A stretch of 64,000 bases of DNA, taken from NCBI RefSeq assembly GCF_001042655.1, contig NZ_AP012332.1:310001-374000 (forward strand), read 5' to 3'. The translations under genes were made by a program, and so were the position numbers. The stretch's first letter is position 1. Every line of letters begins with the position of its first letter. The notes beneath the pieces were generated by a model. The model was given only the letters and a program-made list of their open reading frames with translations, made no database searches and was not told where the DNA came from. This document shows, one piece after another, positions 16,612-26,367 of the stretch. This DNA comes from Gardnerella vaginalis ATCC 14018 = JCM 11026 (GTDB taxonomy: Bacteria; Actinomycetota; Actinomycetes; Actinomycetales; Bifidobacteriaceae).

Positions 16612-17625
16612 TTATTCTGTTTGGTTTGCAGCTTTTGTTTGAATATAAAACTCGGTTGGATCTAGTTTAAGAGTGCCGTCTGGCTGAACATATCCGCTTA
16701 CTTGTATGTTTCCTAATACGTATCGTGGTTGACCATTAAAGCTTTGGCTCGTATTTGGAGCAGGTGTGAATTGTAATGTTCCAGATACGCATAATCCTGG
16801 CACTACTTGATATTTTTGTTCTGATTTATTTTGAGATTGTTTATTTTTACGCGACTCGTCGGATGCTTTCGATTCATCCTGTGTATTACTGTTACGCGTA
16901 GTTGAATCGTTAGCAACGCTGTTATCGGCGTATTTAATGGCATCATCATCGGATGTTTCACGTTTTGTTTCACGATGAAAATCGCCTTTAAAATCAGGAT
17001 TAATATCCTTACCAACGCATCTTCCTATGTGATATTCTGCATTAGAAATCTTGCCGTCTAACAGCATTTTTGCATCTTTTGGTACATCAACACCGTCTGC
17101 ATATGTAGAAGAAATCAACGATTTCCATCCTTCTAGTGGCAGGTATCCATCCTTCAATCTGCTGCGGCAATCTTCAGCATAAGTTCTAGCCAGCTCATCA
17201 ACTTTTTCGTTTCCAGCGTTTCCAGCGTGTCCCTTAACCCAGACGAACTTAACGGAGCCTTCGCGTTTAGTAATCTCCGAATCGATTGCGCGAATCAAAT
17301 CTGCGTTTTTTACAGGCTCTTTTTTGGAGTTCTTCCAACCGTTCTTCTTCCACCCGTGAATCCACGTGGTTGAGCAGTTTATAGCGTATTGCGAATCAGT
17401 TTCGATTGTAAGATCCTCGCTTCCAGGGTGTGCTCTCAACGCTTCGAGTACTGCGCATAACTCACCGATTTGATTCGTGCCATTTGTGGCTCCGCCTGCA
17501 TCCGCGTTTCCTGCATGTTGATGCTCGTTCGTGCTTCCTGCTTCATCAGTGTGGTCTGCCCAAGCCCAACCCATTGATCCATTTGGATTTCCAAGTGCTG
17601 AACCATCGGTAGAAACAACAATCAT
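16612..17625 (-). CDS. RNase HI with long C-terminal extension
   Basis: A 337-residue protein whose first ~150 residues are a ribonuclease HI domain cutting RNA in RNA-DNA hybrids. The four acidic catalytic residues are visible in VVSTDGS, IGELCAV, IETDSQYA and NEKVDELA; KGHAGNAGNEK carries the active-site His. An acidic/Gly/His-rich insertion (roughly residues 25-45) interrupts the first strand region. A middle segment (~155-215), a charged low-complexity linker (~216-268) and a C-terminal beta-rich segment (VVPGLCVSGTLQFTP onward) are not part of RNase HI. Start at 17625 follows GAAAGG. The extension's role is unknown to me. Confidence 0.85.
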   Translation of the reverse strand: MIVVSTDGSALGNPNGSMGWAWADHTDEAGSTNEHQHAGNADAGGATNGTNQIGELCAVLEALRAHPGSEDLTIETDSQYAINCSTTWIHGWKKNGWKNSKKEPVKNADLIRAIDSEITKREGSVKFVWVKGHAGNAGNEKVDELARTYAEDCRSRLKDGYLPLEGWKSLISSTYADGVDVPKDAKMLLDGKISNAEYHIGRCVGKDINPDFKGDFHRETKRETSDDDAIKYADNSVANDSTTRNSNTQDESKASDESRKNKQSQNKSEQKYQVVPGLCVSGTLQFTPAPNTSQSFNGQPRYVLGNIQVSGYVQPDGTLKLDPTEFYIQTKAANQTE

Positions 17626-17707
17626 CACAAAACCTTTCAAAAATGCGCCGGTTGCAGATTGCAACCAGCGCAATTAGTAGATTCTTTACTTACGAAAGAT
17701 TATTACG

Positions 17708-19381
17708 TTACGCTAAAGCCTTGTCTACTACAGCAGTAGCTTCCTCAAGCACCTTGTCAAGTGCCTCTGGAGAAACGAAGGACTCGGCATAAACCTTGTA
17801 AATATTCTCGGTACCAGATGGACGAGCGGCGAACCAATTGTTCTTGGTCGTAACCTTCAAGCCGCCAATCTTTGCGCCGTTTCCAGGAGCTTCCGTAAGC
17901 TTTGCGGTAATATCTTCGCCAGCGAGCTTAGTTGCTTCAACATCGTTGCCACTTAGAGCCGCAAACTTCTGCTTCTGTTCAAGAGTTGTTGGAGTATCTA
18001 CGCGCTTGTACCAGCTTTCTCCAAAGCGAGCAACCTGATCTTGGTGAAGCTGAGCTGGGTTCTTACCAGTCTTTGCAGTAATTTCTGCAGCGAGCAAATC
18101 AGGAATCAAACCATCCTTATCGGTGGTCCACACGCGTCCGTCTTTGCGCAAGAAGCTCATGCCAGAGCTTTCCTCACCGCCGAAAGCAACTTCGCCGCTA
18201 AAGAGTGGGTCAACGAACCACTTGAAGCCAACAGGAACTTCCACAAGCTTAGCGTTAATCGAAGCAGCTACGCGGTCAATCAAGGAAGAAGACACAAGCG
18301 TCTTGCCGATAGCAGTATTCTTTGGCCAATCCGGACGAGCGCCGCCGAACAAGTACTCCACGCACACTGCAATGTAGTGGTTAGGGTTCATAACGCCCCA
18401 ATTCGGGCACACGATACCATGGCGATCGGCATCTGGATCAGTGCCTCCAACCAAATCGTACTTATCCCAAGCGCCAGCGTTAAGCTGATCAACTAAGCCC
18501 TTCATTGCGTAAGGGGAGCTTGGATCCATACGAATCTTGCCATCGTGGTCAATAGTCATGAATCGCCAAGTTGGGTCAACTTCTGGACGCACAACGCCAA
18601 TGTTTAAACCGTACTTTTCGTTCATAAGTGGCCAGTAGTTTACGCTTGCGCCGCCGAGTGGGTCAATTCCCAAACGCACGCCGCTAGAGCGAATCACATC
18701 GAAATCGATTACGTTAGCCAAATCGTTAACGTAGTGCTCGCGGTAATCGAAGCCTTCAACCAAATCAGACTTGATTGCTTCCTCGAAAGGCACGCGCTTA
18801 ACGGACTTGTAGTTGTCGAGCAATTCGTTTGCGCGAGCTGCGATTGCGTTAGTTACGTCTGCTGGGGCAGGGCCGCCTGTTACAGGGTCGTACTTAAAAC
18901 CTCCGTCGGTTGGAGGATTGTGCGATGGAGTGACGACAATGCCATCTGCCAAGCCGTCTCCGCTAAAGCGTTGAGTGCCGTCGGCTGCGCGATTATGCGT
19001 CAAAATAGCCTGAGAAACAACAGGAGTTGGCACGAAATCGCCGCGAGAATCCACGCGAACGTGAACTCCGTTAGCAACCAAAACCTCGATAGCGGTTTTT
19101 TGAGCAGGCTCAGAAAGAGCGTGCGTATCGCGACCAATATAAAGAGGACCAGTTACGCCAGCCTTCTTGCGATATTCAGCAATAGCTTGAGTAATAGCCA
19201 CAATATGAGCTTCGTTAAACGAAGTTTTTAAAGCAGAACCACGGTGACCGGACGTACCGAAAATCACGCGCTGTTCTGGAATATTGGAATTTGGAACTTC
19301 ATCATAGTAAGCGCCAACCAAAGCGTCGACATCTACTAGATCTTCTGGGGTGGCGGGCATTCCCGCATTTTTTGCTACCAT
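17708..19381 (-). CDS. pgm: Phosphoglucomutase (alpha-D-glucose type)
   Basis: Interconverts glucose 1-phosphate and glucose 6-phosphate, supplying glucose 1-phosphate for RmlA and other nucleotide-sugar synthesis. The 557-residue protein has the phosphoserine loop GIVVTPSHNPPTDGG, the metal-binding GTDPDADRHG, the sugar-binding GGEESSGMSF and the C-terminal phosphate-binding ARPSGTENIYKVYAE. Length fits the Pgm family of actinobacteria. It is transcribed alone, between the RNase HI gene and the lipid-kinase gene. Confidence 0.95.
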   Translation of the reverse strand: MVAKNAGMPATPEDLVDVDALVGAYYDEVPNSNIPEQRVIFGTSGHRGSALKTSFNEAHIVAITQAIAEYRKKAGVTGPLYIGRDTHALSEPAQKTAIEVLVANGVHVRVDSRGDFVPTPVVSQAILTHNRAADGTQRFSGDGLADGIVVTPSHNPPTDGGFKYDPVTGGPAPADVTNAIAARANELLDNYKSVKRVPFEEAIKSDLVEGFDYREHYVNDLANVIDFDVIRSSGVRLGIDPLGGASVNYWPLMNEKYGLNIGVVRPEVDPTWRFMTIDHDGKIRMDPSSPYAMKGLVDQLNAGAWDKYDLVGGTDPDADRHGIVCPNWGVMNPNHYIAVCVEYLFGGARPDWPKNTAIGKTLVSSSLIDRVAASINAKLVEVPVGFKWFVDPLFSGEVAFGGEESSGMSFLRKDGRVWTTDKDGLIPDLLAAEITAKTGKNPAQLHQDQVARFGESWYKRVDTPTTLEQKQKFAALSGNDVEATKLAGEDITAKLTEAPGNGAKIGGLKVTTKNNWFAARPSGTENIYKVYAESFVSPEALDKVLEEATAVVDKALA

Positions 19382-19411
19382 AATTTTTTATTTTGCCACG
19401 GCGACGGTATT

Positions 19412-20545
19412 TTAACGTAAGTTAGCATTATTTTGAGTCAAAGAAGATTGTAAACTCTCTGGTATGCGCACGCATAAAGCCTGTTTGTCTACGCTAAAAC
19501 GCAAGTGTTTTGTGTAGCCTAAAATATCTCCATCAACTTGCACAGGAGCAGGTCGTTCTATCTTGACTTCTGCTTCAACACCTTGCGATTGGTCGATTTT
19601 AGAGTTTGTAGAAAGCGGACTTTGCTTTGCTTTTCCTGTAACGGTTTGGTGTACAACGTCTCCAAATAGGTTAGCCCATCCAATTAATCCGCCAGATGTG
19701 TCAATAATTTCGAAGTCTAATATGCCATCATCGTAAACGGCTTCTGGCATTAAAGAAAGCATTGGTATTTGTCCACAATTACCAGCCATAAGTGTGCGGA
19801 ATGATATTCCTCTTGCTGTGTGATTTGTACCGTTTTCTCTAATAAAAGTAACGTCTCCGCGATATTTTGGCGCAAATAAGTGTTTAACGCCAGCAACAAA
19901 GTATGCAAGCCAGCTTATGTTCTTTTTAAGCGCAGGATTAGTGTCGTCTATCATAAGAGCGTCGAATCCAATTCCTGCAATAATCAAAAATGCGTGACCA
20001 TGGTCTTCATACGGCTTGTCGAGTATAAAAACACGCCCAACGTCAACTTTTTTAGATCCGTGGCTTGTTGCAACTCTTAGTGCTGCTTGAACATCATCTA
20101 CTGGAATGCCCATGTTGCGCGCAAACAAGTTCCCTGTGCCAATTGGAATTATTCCCATCGCGTGGTTCGTGCTAGAAACCGCGCTTGCAACCGTTCTAAC
20201 AGTGCCATCTCCACCAACTGCCACAACAACATTTGCCCCGTTTTCTAAGGCTTCGAGTGCGCATTCTCGCCCATCTTTATTTAATTGAGTGTCTATTATT
20301 TCGTATGTGAAATTGTGTGATTTGCAATATTCTTTAATGTCAAGTCTATATTGTTCTGCTTGAGGTTTAGACGGGTTTAGTATGAAAGCGTAATGTACAC
20401 TATCTCCGTGTCGCTCTGCGAGTTTTTCTGCTAAATGATGCTTTTTCAAGGCGCGCGTAACTATCATAATGATGAATGGTGCAAGTACTAGCGCAAAAAC
20501 AATCACCATTAACGCAATCGTCGCTTGAATTGGCATATCTGGCAT
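19412..20545 (-). CDS. Diacylglycerol kinase-family lipid kinase
   Basis: A 377-residue DAGK-catalytic-domain protein (YegS/BmrU-like). It has one N-terminal membrane helix (about residues 7-30), then the NPSKP motif, the ATP-binding VVAVGGDGTVRTVASAV and GIIPIGTGNLFARNMGIP, and a C-terminal beta-sandwich with QVDGDILG. It probably phosphorylates diacylglycerol or a related membrane lipid, recycling lipid by-products of wall glycan synthesis. It diverges from the L,D-transpeptidase gene. Confidence 0.88.
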   Translation of the reverse strand: MPDMPIQATIALMVIVFALVLAPFIIMIVTRALKKHHLAEKLAERHGDSVHYAFILNPSKPQAEQYRLDIKEYCKSHNFTYEIIDTQLNKDGRECALEALENGANVVVAVGGDGTVRTVASAVSSTNHAMGIIPIGTGNLFARNMGIPVDDVQAALRVATSHGSKKVDVGRVFILDKPYEDHGHAFLIIAGIGFDALMIDDTNPALKKNISWLAYFVAGVKHLFAPKYRGDVTFIRENGTNHTARGISFRTLMAGNCGQIPMLSLMPEAVYDDGILDFEIIDTSGGLIGWANLFGDVVHQTVTGKAKQSPLSTNSKIDQSQGVEAEVKIERPAPVQVDGDILGYTKHLRFSVDKQALCVRIPESLQSSLTQNNANLR

Positions 20546-20793
20546 ATTTATTATTCTTGCACATATCTTTAATATATGGTGATTATTTTTAGAATATTTG
20601 CGAATATTTGATTACTTTTCACATTTTCATCACGTATTGAGCATATTTTTTATTTTTGGCTCGCATTTCTATTATTTATTTCTATTATTTCTATTTATAT
20701 GTTTTACATTCCTTATGTGAGTTATATGCTAAGCAAGTGCTAAACTTGCCACATGCGATTTTTGTGCCATTAATCGAGCAGGGGTTTAAGAGT

Positions 20794-22383
20794 ATGTCCG
20801 AGTTAGAACATAATAATCTAGACGCTTTTGAGTCTGAAAATATTGATAATATTGCTAATAATATAGACGTAAACAGTGTAGATAATTACAATATTGACAA
20901 TAACAATATAAATCAGACTGCTGTTTTAAAGAACCGCCATAAGTCGAACAAGTCTGCACTGGTCCTTTTATATTCTTTGGTCATATTTGTTATACTCTTA
21001 GTCTGCGCTTTTCTTGGCACACAAGCGTATTTCCATGATCGTGTTGCCCCTGGTGTACATTTTGCTGGAAGTAGTCAAATTGTTGGCGCTCAGTTGGCAG
21101 CGGTTTCTAAAAATGTAGATAATGCTGTTGATAGCACCAAAATAGAAATTAAAGATGATCGTGGTAAAACAATCAACGCGAATTTTGAAGACTTGTACGT
21201 CAAAGTAGATAAGAGCGCAACGGTTAAAAATATAATGCGATCTAAGCATGATAACGCGTTTACAATGCTTATGCCTTGGGTTCAGAAGACTGTCGCTTTG
21301 CAAGCAACTCGAAACGACATGGATATGGATGCGTATATCATCAAGAAATTTGTTAACGATAAAGATCGTGCAATGCCTTATACGGCAAAATACGATTCTG
21401 GTTCTGAATCTTATGTGGTGGAAGATGGTGTTCCAGGTCGTACAGTAATAACATTGCCTGTTCGTGAGGCTGTTAAAAAATCGCTTGAAAATCCTGGTAA
21501 AACAGTAAAAGTTACTATTGAGTCTCGTAGAATTGAAGCACCGATTAAGCGTGATGTTGCTAAGAAAACTGTGGATCAGCTTAATAATATTCTTACTAAG
21601 AAAATCACTTTAAGTAATGGCGATTCAAAAGATTTTACGATACCTAAATCTGCAATCGCTTCTTGGATTAAGGTTAATGCTGATGAACAGAGAAAGCAGA
21701 TTTCGTTTACTGTAGATAGGGAAGCAGTAAATACTTGGCTTTCAAAAGAGCTTGCTAAGAATCTGAACCAGCAGAAAATAGATCAGGAAGACACTTATAA
21801 TAAGAAGGGTCAGTTCATAATGACCACTCTTAAAGGTGTTAATGGCGTAGAGGTTCGCTATTCAAAGGATGTAGCAAACAAGGTTGTGGATACTATCGAA
21901 AAGGGTACAGACGCAAAGATTACGGTTCCAACAAATGTAGTAAAGTTTGCTGTTGAAAAGAAGATTGTTGAAATGCGTATTGTGGTTGATAAAACCACGC
22001 AGACAGTAAGCGTTTACAAAGATGATCAATTAATACGAACAATGCCAGTTTGCACGGGCTCCAATGGATATTACGAGACGCCAAATGGAACATTCCACAT
22101 TTACTTACGTTATGACGTTCAAGCTATGCAAGGATTTAATAGAGACGGTTCTAGATACTATTTGCCTGGAATTACTTGGGTTAGCTACTTTAACGGTGGA
22201 ATTTCATTCCATACAGCAAGGTGGAATGATGTTGGTATAGCACAAGGATACCCAGCAAAGCATGGTTCTCACGGCTGCATTAATATGTACGAGCAGGATT
22301 CTAAGTGGGTGTACGACAATTGCCCGCGTGGAACAATCGTACAAGTGGTTGGCGAGCAGCCAGATGGTCCAGTTCGTCAATAA
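20794..22383 (+). CDS. L,D-transpeptidase (YkuD domain) with peptidoglycan-binding region
   Basis: A membrane-anchored enzyme forming 3-3 cross-links or attaching proteins in peptidoglycan. The 529-residue protein has an Asn/Asp-rich N-terminus (many NID/NNI repeats), a membrane helix at about residues 53-76, an extracytoplasmic region with PG-binding-4-like repeats, and a C-terminal YkuD domain with the catalytic HGSHGCINM motif (Cys495). The start was set at 20794 where MSELEH follows a GGGG-containing site; the longer ORF begins with an implausible hydrophobic Tyr-rich stretch. Acts outside the membrane. Confidence 0.92.
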   Translation: MSELEHNNLDAFESENIDNIANNIDVNSVDNYNIDNNNINQTAVLKNRHKSNKSALVLLYSLVIFVILLVCAFLGTQAYFHDRVAPGVHFAGSSQIVGAQLAAVSKNVDNAVDSTKIEIKDDRGKTINANFEDLYVKVDKSATVKNIMRSKHDNAFTMLMPWVQKTVALQATRNDMDMDAYIIKKFVNDKDRAMPYTAKYDSGSESYVVEDGVPGRTVITLPVREAVKKSLENPGKTVKVTIESRRIEAPIKRDVAKKTVDQLNNILTKKITLSNGDSKDFTIPKSAIASWIKVNADEQRKQISFTVDREAVNTWLSKELAKNLNQQKIDQEDTYNKKGQFIMTTLKGVNGVEVRYSKDVANKVVDTIEKGTDAKITVPTNVVKFAVEKKIVEMRIVVDKTTQTVSVYKDDQLIRTMPVCTGSNGYYETPNGTFHIYLRYDVQAMQGFNRDGSRYYLPGITWVSYFNGGISFHTARWNDVGIAQGYPAKHGSHGCINMYEQDSKWVYDNCPRGTIVQVVGEQPDGPVRQ

Positions 22384-22447
22384 TTCATTGTAATAGTGAG
22401 TTATAGGCTTTATAAAAGTTATAAAATTCATAAAAGCGAGTAACAAT

Positions 22448-23767
22448 TTGGCTAAATTGGATGACAATAACGCTGCAAAAGGCGGCGAACAAGCCAAGCA
22501 AGAATGTGATTCTCCAGCTGTAGCTAGAAGAATAAGCAGTACGCCTATTCAAGTGCGAGTTACAGCCACGCTTTTTGATGCTCCTTCGGATGAAGAGCGT
22601 ATAGATAAAAAGCCGCCTCTTATTCGATTGGTCAGAAAACTTGTTACATCAAGCGTTGGATTTTGGATGCGTGTAAGCGGTAAGATTATGCGCCGTTTGG
22701 GTTGGTTCCCAAGCGTTGAGCCTTATATTGGTTATGGAACTGATAATTATGCTCGTCTGATTTGCCGTACGGTTCTTGCTCCTAAAGCTGGGCATCATTC
22801 TGTTTTGAAGCGCGGAATATATGCGATGCTTGTTGTCCCTGCTGTTAGGATTCGTGTTTCTTTAAGCATTGATGGTGTTCCTGTTGAATCTGCGCAAGTT
22901 GGTGATTCGTCTGTGTACGATAAGCCAGATGCTAGTTTCAACAGTGGTGCTGAATATTGTGTTTCAGACTGTTCTGGTTATCTTGATTTGATTACCGAAA
23001 GATCACTTAATGTTGGTGAACATAAAGTGTCTTACAAAGTAGATAATCGTGAGCCTGTTGATGCAAGCATGTTTGTTATTTCTGAAAAATCTACTTTAGG
23101 AATAATTTCCGACGTTGATGACACTATTATGGTCACTCAGGCTCCTTCTCCGCTAAGAGCAGCTTACAATCTGCTTATTATGAATCCAGAGCACAGGCAT
23201 GCTGTTAAGGGTATGAATCATTTCTTTAATAAGATTCGTGATTTTGTTCCTAACGCCCCGTTTTTCTATCTTTCAACTTCTCCTTGGAATGTGGAAGCTT
23301 CTATACGACACTTCATTTTGCGTGAAGGTTTTCCATCTGGACCGCTTCTTCTTAGAGATTTAGATCCTAGACCTAAGACTTTTGTGCCGACTGGTCCTCA
23401 GCATAAGCTTGAGTTTGCTCAGCAGCTTATGGATGATTTTCCAGGTATGAGATTTGTGCTTATTGGTGATGATGGTCAGAAGGATCCAGCTACTTATGCG
23501 AGTATTATAAAAAAATTCCCTAATCGAGTTTTAGCGGTAGGCATAAGACAGCTTAAGGTCAATTCAACTATGACCGATTTTAGGAGAGCAATGTCTAAGG
23601 ATTTTGGGGTTACTCTTGCGTCTTCTAGAATTGCAAGCGTTGGTGATGGTAATTTTGTTAATGCTAAGGGTGCTGCTGGAACTTTTGAAGGTGTCCCATT
23701 TTTTGCAGCTCCAGATGGTGAATCTTTGAAAGATATTATGATTCCATTTATTATGGATGCTGTTTAA
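22448..23767 (+). CDS. App1-family phosphatase (DUF2183)
   Basis: A 439-residue protein with the phosphatidate phosphatase APP1 catalytic domain: the HAD-type nucleophile motif SDVDDTIMVTQ, FFYLSTSPWNV and VLIGDDGQKDPATYA. Such bacterial proteins are presumed lipid or phosphate-ester phosphatases. The N-terminal 60 residues are charged; no signal peptide is evident. The only useful start is the TTG at 22448 following GCGAG, 64 bp after the L,D-transpeptidase. It is followed by the oligopeptidase gene at a 68-bp gap, so the three may be co-transcribed. Confidence 0.85.
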   Translation: MAKLDDNNAAKGGEQAKQECDSPAVARRISSTPIQVRVTATLFDAPSDEERIDKKPPLIRLVRKLVTSSVGFWMRVSGKIMRRLGWFPSVEPYIGYGTDNYARLICRTVLAPKAGHHSVLKRGIYAMLVVPAVRIRVSLSIDGVPVESAQVGDSSVYDKPDASFNSGAEYCVSDCSGYLDLITERSLNVGEHKVSYKVDNREPVDASMFVISEKSTLGIISDVDDTIMVTQAPSPLRAAYNLLIMNPEHRHAVKGMNHFFNKIRDFVPNAPFFYLSTSPWNVEASIRHFILREGFPSGPLLLRDLDPRPKTFVPTGPQHKLEFAQQLMDDFPGMRFVLIGDDGQKDPATYASIIKKFPNRVLAVGIRQLKVNSTMTDFRRAMSKDFGVTLASSRIASVGDGNFVNAKGAAGTFEGVPFFAAPDGESLKDIMIPFIMDAV

Positions 23768-23835
23768 TGTTGTGTAGTTGATATTGTGTAATTGTGCAGA
23801 ATTTTTATGTTTTCTATGTGTTGTAAAGGTTATAA

Positions 23836-26337
23836 ATGCAAGATAGTTCGCTAAAAGTCGGTGAGTTTGATTCTTTAAATAAGGCTGCTGGTTGTAAGCC
23901 TATGACCGCTACAAAAATTGATTATGTTCGTGAGTTTCACAATGATGTGTTTGTAGATGAATATGCTTGGATGAAAGACAAAGAGAGCAAAAGACTTCGT
24001 GAATATATTGATTCTCAAAACAAGTACACTGAACAACGCGTTTCTAGGTTAGATTCTTTACGTAAACAACTGTTTAATGAGATGAAATCGCGTATTCAAG
24101 AAACGGATATGTCTGTTCCAACGAGAATGGACGGATATTGGTATTATGTGCGTACCGTAGAAGGTAAACAGTACGGGATTCAATGCCGAATGCCTGTTAA
24201 AAACGAGAATGATTGGGATCCGCCAGTTATAGATGAACGCGCAAATCCTGGAGAAACAGAAGGCGAAGAAGTTATTTTTGACGCCAACAAAGAGGCATCG
24301 GAATTTGGTGGAGATTTCTTCCAACTCGGAGGAATGGATATTAGTTTAGACGGCACGAGAATGTTGTTTGGTGTCGATACTAAGGGTGATGAAAGATTCG
24401 ATTTTTATATTCGTGATTTTTGCAAAAGTAGCAATGATTTTATAACGCTTCGAGATTGCATAAAAGGCATATCTTCTGCGCTTTTAACACCAGACGGAAA
24501 ATGGGTTTTTTATGTGACTTTAGACAGCGCATGGCGACCATACCAAGTGTTTAGACATAAAATTGGAACTTCTGTAGAAGATGATGTAAAAGTTTTTGAA
24601 GAATTGGATGCGAGATTTTTTGTTAGCGTTTACGAAAGTTTCGACGAACGTAGCATTATGATAAACAGCAGCTCCAAAACGACTTCGCGCGTATTAATGC
24701 TTCCATTAAGCACTCCAGAAGCAGATTTTAAGATGGTGTTAAAGCCTATAAAAAACGTGGAATACGATGTTTCTTTCGCATGCTTTGAGAATGCTGGAGA
24801 TGATGGTAAAGATATTCCACTCATGTTTGTAAGCCACAATCTTAAAAATCCTAATTTTCAGATTGATGTTATAGATTTGCGAAAGCGATCTATGGAATCA
24901 ATGCCATTTAACATTGGCGAAGGCGATTGTGTTGTTCAGGGATCTCCTTACGGCTGCAAAAATGGTGATTTATTAGAACCAGGAGCCAGCAAAAAAGCAG
25001 TTAGTGAACCGTATTATAACAGCAAGAATCCTAAGATTTTACAGGGAACTTGCGGATTGAGTATTGATGGTTTAAGCGTTTATAAGAATTATGTGGCTCT
25101 TTCTTTCCGAGCGAATGGCTTGCCTCAGCTTGCTGTTATGCCTAAAAGCAATGCTGTTGAAGATTTTAATGCTGGGCGACCTTGGCGTTTTATTAGGGTT
25201 GGGGCAGAAGGTTTTATAAAAGAAACAGCGGAAGAGTGGCAACCAACCGATGTTGTAAAAGATAATTTGTCTGATTTATCTAATTTATCTATCCAAAATC
25301 AAAATCAAAACACTGCTCGAATTGAACTATCTAAAATAACCAATGAACAAGCTAAAAATAGTCGTGTTTACCTTATTGGAGCAACTGGTAATCCTTCTTA
25401 CGAAGCTCCAAGAATGCGTTATTCTTGTTCAAGCTATGCGACACTAGGGTCTTTGCGTGAAATAGATCCTATTACAGGCAAAAACGTTTTGCTTAAGCGT
25501 GGGAAAATTCTAGGCGATTTTAACGAAAATGACTACGCAGAAAAACGAGTGTGGATTACTGTCCGAGATGGAGAGTGCGTACCCGTATCCCTAGTGTGGC
25601 GTAAAAACACTGTGGCTAAATCACAAGCAATGTTCATCACCGCTTACGGAGCTTATGAAATAAGCAGCGATCCGTATTTTTCTGTGGCGCGCCTAAGCAT
25701 GCTGGATAGAGGAGTGCTGTTCGTACAAGTGCATGTGCGAGGCGGTGGAGAAATGGGTCGTGCGTGGTATGAGAATGGTAGGCGTCGCAACAAAAAACAC
25801 ACGTTTGAAGATTTTGTAGACGTTACGCGCGCTTTGCAACAAGCGGGTTATGCTTCGGCAAATCAGACTGTTGCAAATGGCGGTTCTGCAGGCGGTCTTC
25901 TTATGGGAGCTGTAGCAAATATGGCTCCGCAATACTACGCGGGAATCGAAGCGGATGTTCCGTTTGTTGATGCGCTTACGTCTATGCTAGACGACTCGCT
26001 GCCGCTTACTGTTACAGAGTGGGACGAATGGGGAGACCCATTGCATGATGCGCAAGATTACGCGTATCTAAAGTCGTACACGCCTTACGAGAATGTGCCT
26101 GAACATGTTGAGCCAGGTGAGTTTCCAAAGATTCTTATAACTTCTTCGATTAACGACACTCGCGTTCTTGTTACGGAGCCTCTTAAGTGGCTTGCTCGCT
26201 TGCAGGCTGCAGGCGCGGACGCGATTGCGCGCATTGAAACAGATGGCGGTCACGGTGGAAGCTCTGGCAGGTATAAAAAGTGGGAGGAAGTTTGCTATGA
26301 AAACGCATGGTGTTTAGATGCCATGGGTATTTCGTAG
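23836..26337 (+). CDS. Prolyl oligopeptidase family serine peptidase (oligopeptidase B-like)
   Basis: A cytoplasmic S9A peptidase of 833 residues that cuts short peptides. An N-terminal segment (DYVREFHNDVFVDEYAWMKD) and a seven-bladed propeller are followed by an alpha/beta hydrolase domain. The nucleophile Ser684 lies in NGGSAGGLLMGAV, the acid in SSINDTRVLVTEPLKW and the His in TDGGHGGSSG. It is longer than the usual ~700 residues because of insertions in the propeller (for example around the SDLSNLSIQNQNQN stretch). AAAGG precedes the ATG. Confidence 0.93.
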   Translation: MQDSSLKVGEFDSLNKAAGCKPMTATKIDYVREFHNDVFVDEYAWMKDKESKRLREYIDSQNKYTEQRVSRLDSLRKQLFNEMKSRIQETDMSVPTRMDGYWYYVRTVEGKQYGIQCRMPVKNENDWDPPVIDERANPGETEGEEVIFDANKEASEFGGDFFQLGGMDISLDGTRMLFGVDTKGDERFDFYIRDFCKSSNDFITLRDCIKGISSALLTPDGKWVFYVTLDSAWRPYQVFRHKIGTSVEDDVKVFEELDARFFVSVYESFDERSIMINSSSKTTSRVLMLPLSTPEADFKMVLKPIKNVEYDVSFACFENAGDDGKDIPLMFVSHNLKNPNFQIDVIDLRKRSMESMPFNIGEGDCVVQGSPYGCKNGDLLEPGASKKAVSEPYYNSKNPKILQGTCGLSIDGLSVYKNYVALSFRANGLPQLAVMPKSNAVEDFNAGRPWRFIRVGAEGFIKETAEEWQPTDVVKDNLSDLSNLSIQNQNQNTARIELSKITNEQAKNSRVYLIGATGNPSYEAPRMRYSCSSYATLGSLREIDPITGKNVLLKRGKILGDFNENDYAEKRVWITVRDGECVPVSLVWRKNTVAKSQAMFITAYGAYEISSDPYFSVARLSMLDRGVLFVQVHVRGGGEMGRAWYENGRRRNKKHTFEDFVDVTRALQQAGYASANQTVANGGSAGGLLMGAVANMAPQYYAGIEADVPFVDALTSMLDDSLPLTVTEWDEWGDPLHDAQDYAYLKSYTPYENVPEHVEPGEFPKILITSSINDTRVLVTEPLKWLARLQAAGADAIARIETDGGHGGSSGRYKKWEEVCYENAWCLDAMGIS

Positions 26338-26367
26338 AATATTTTTAAAACACATTGGAGGCTGATT

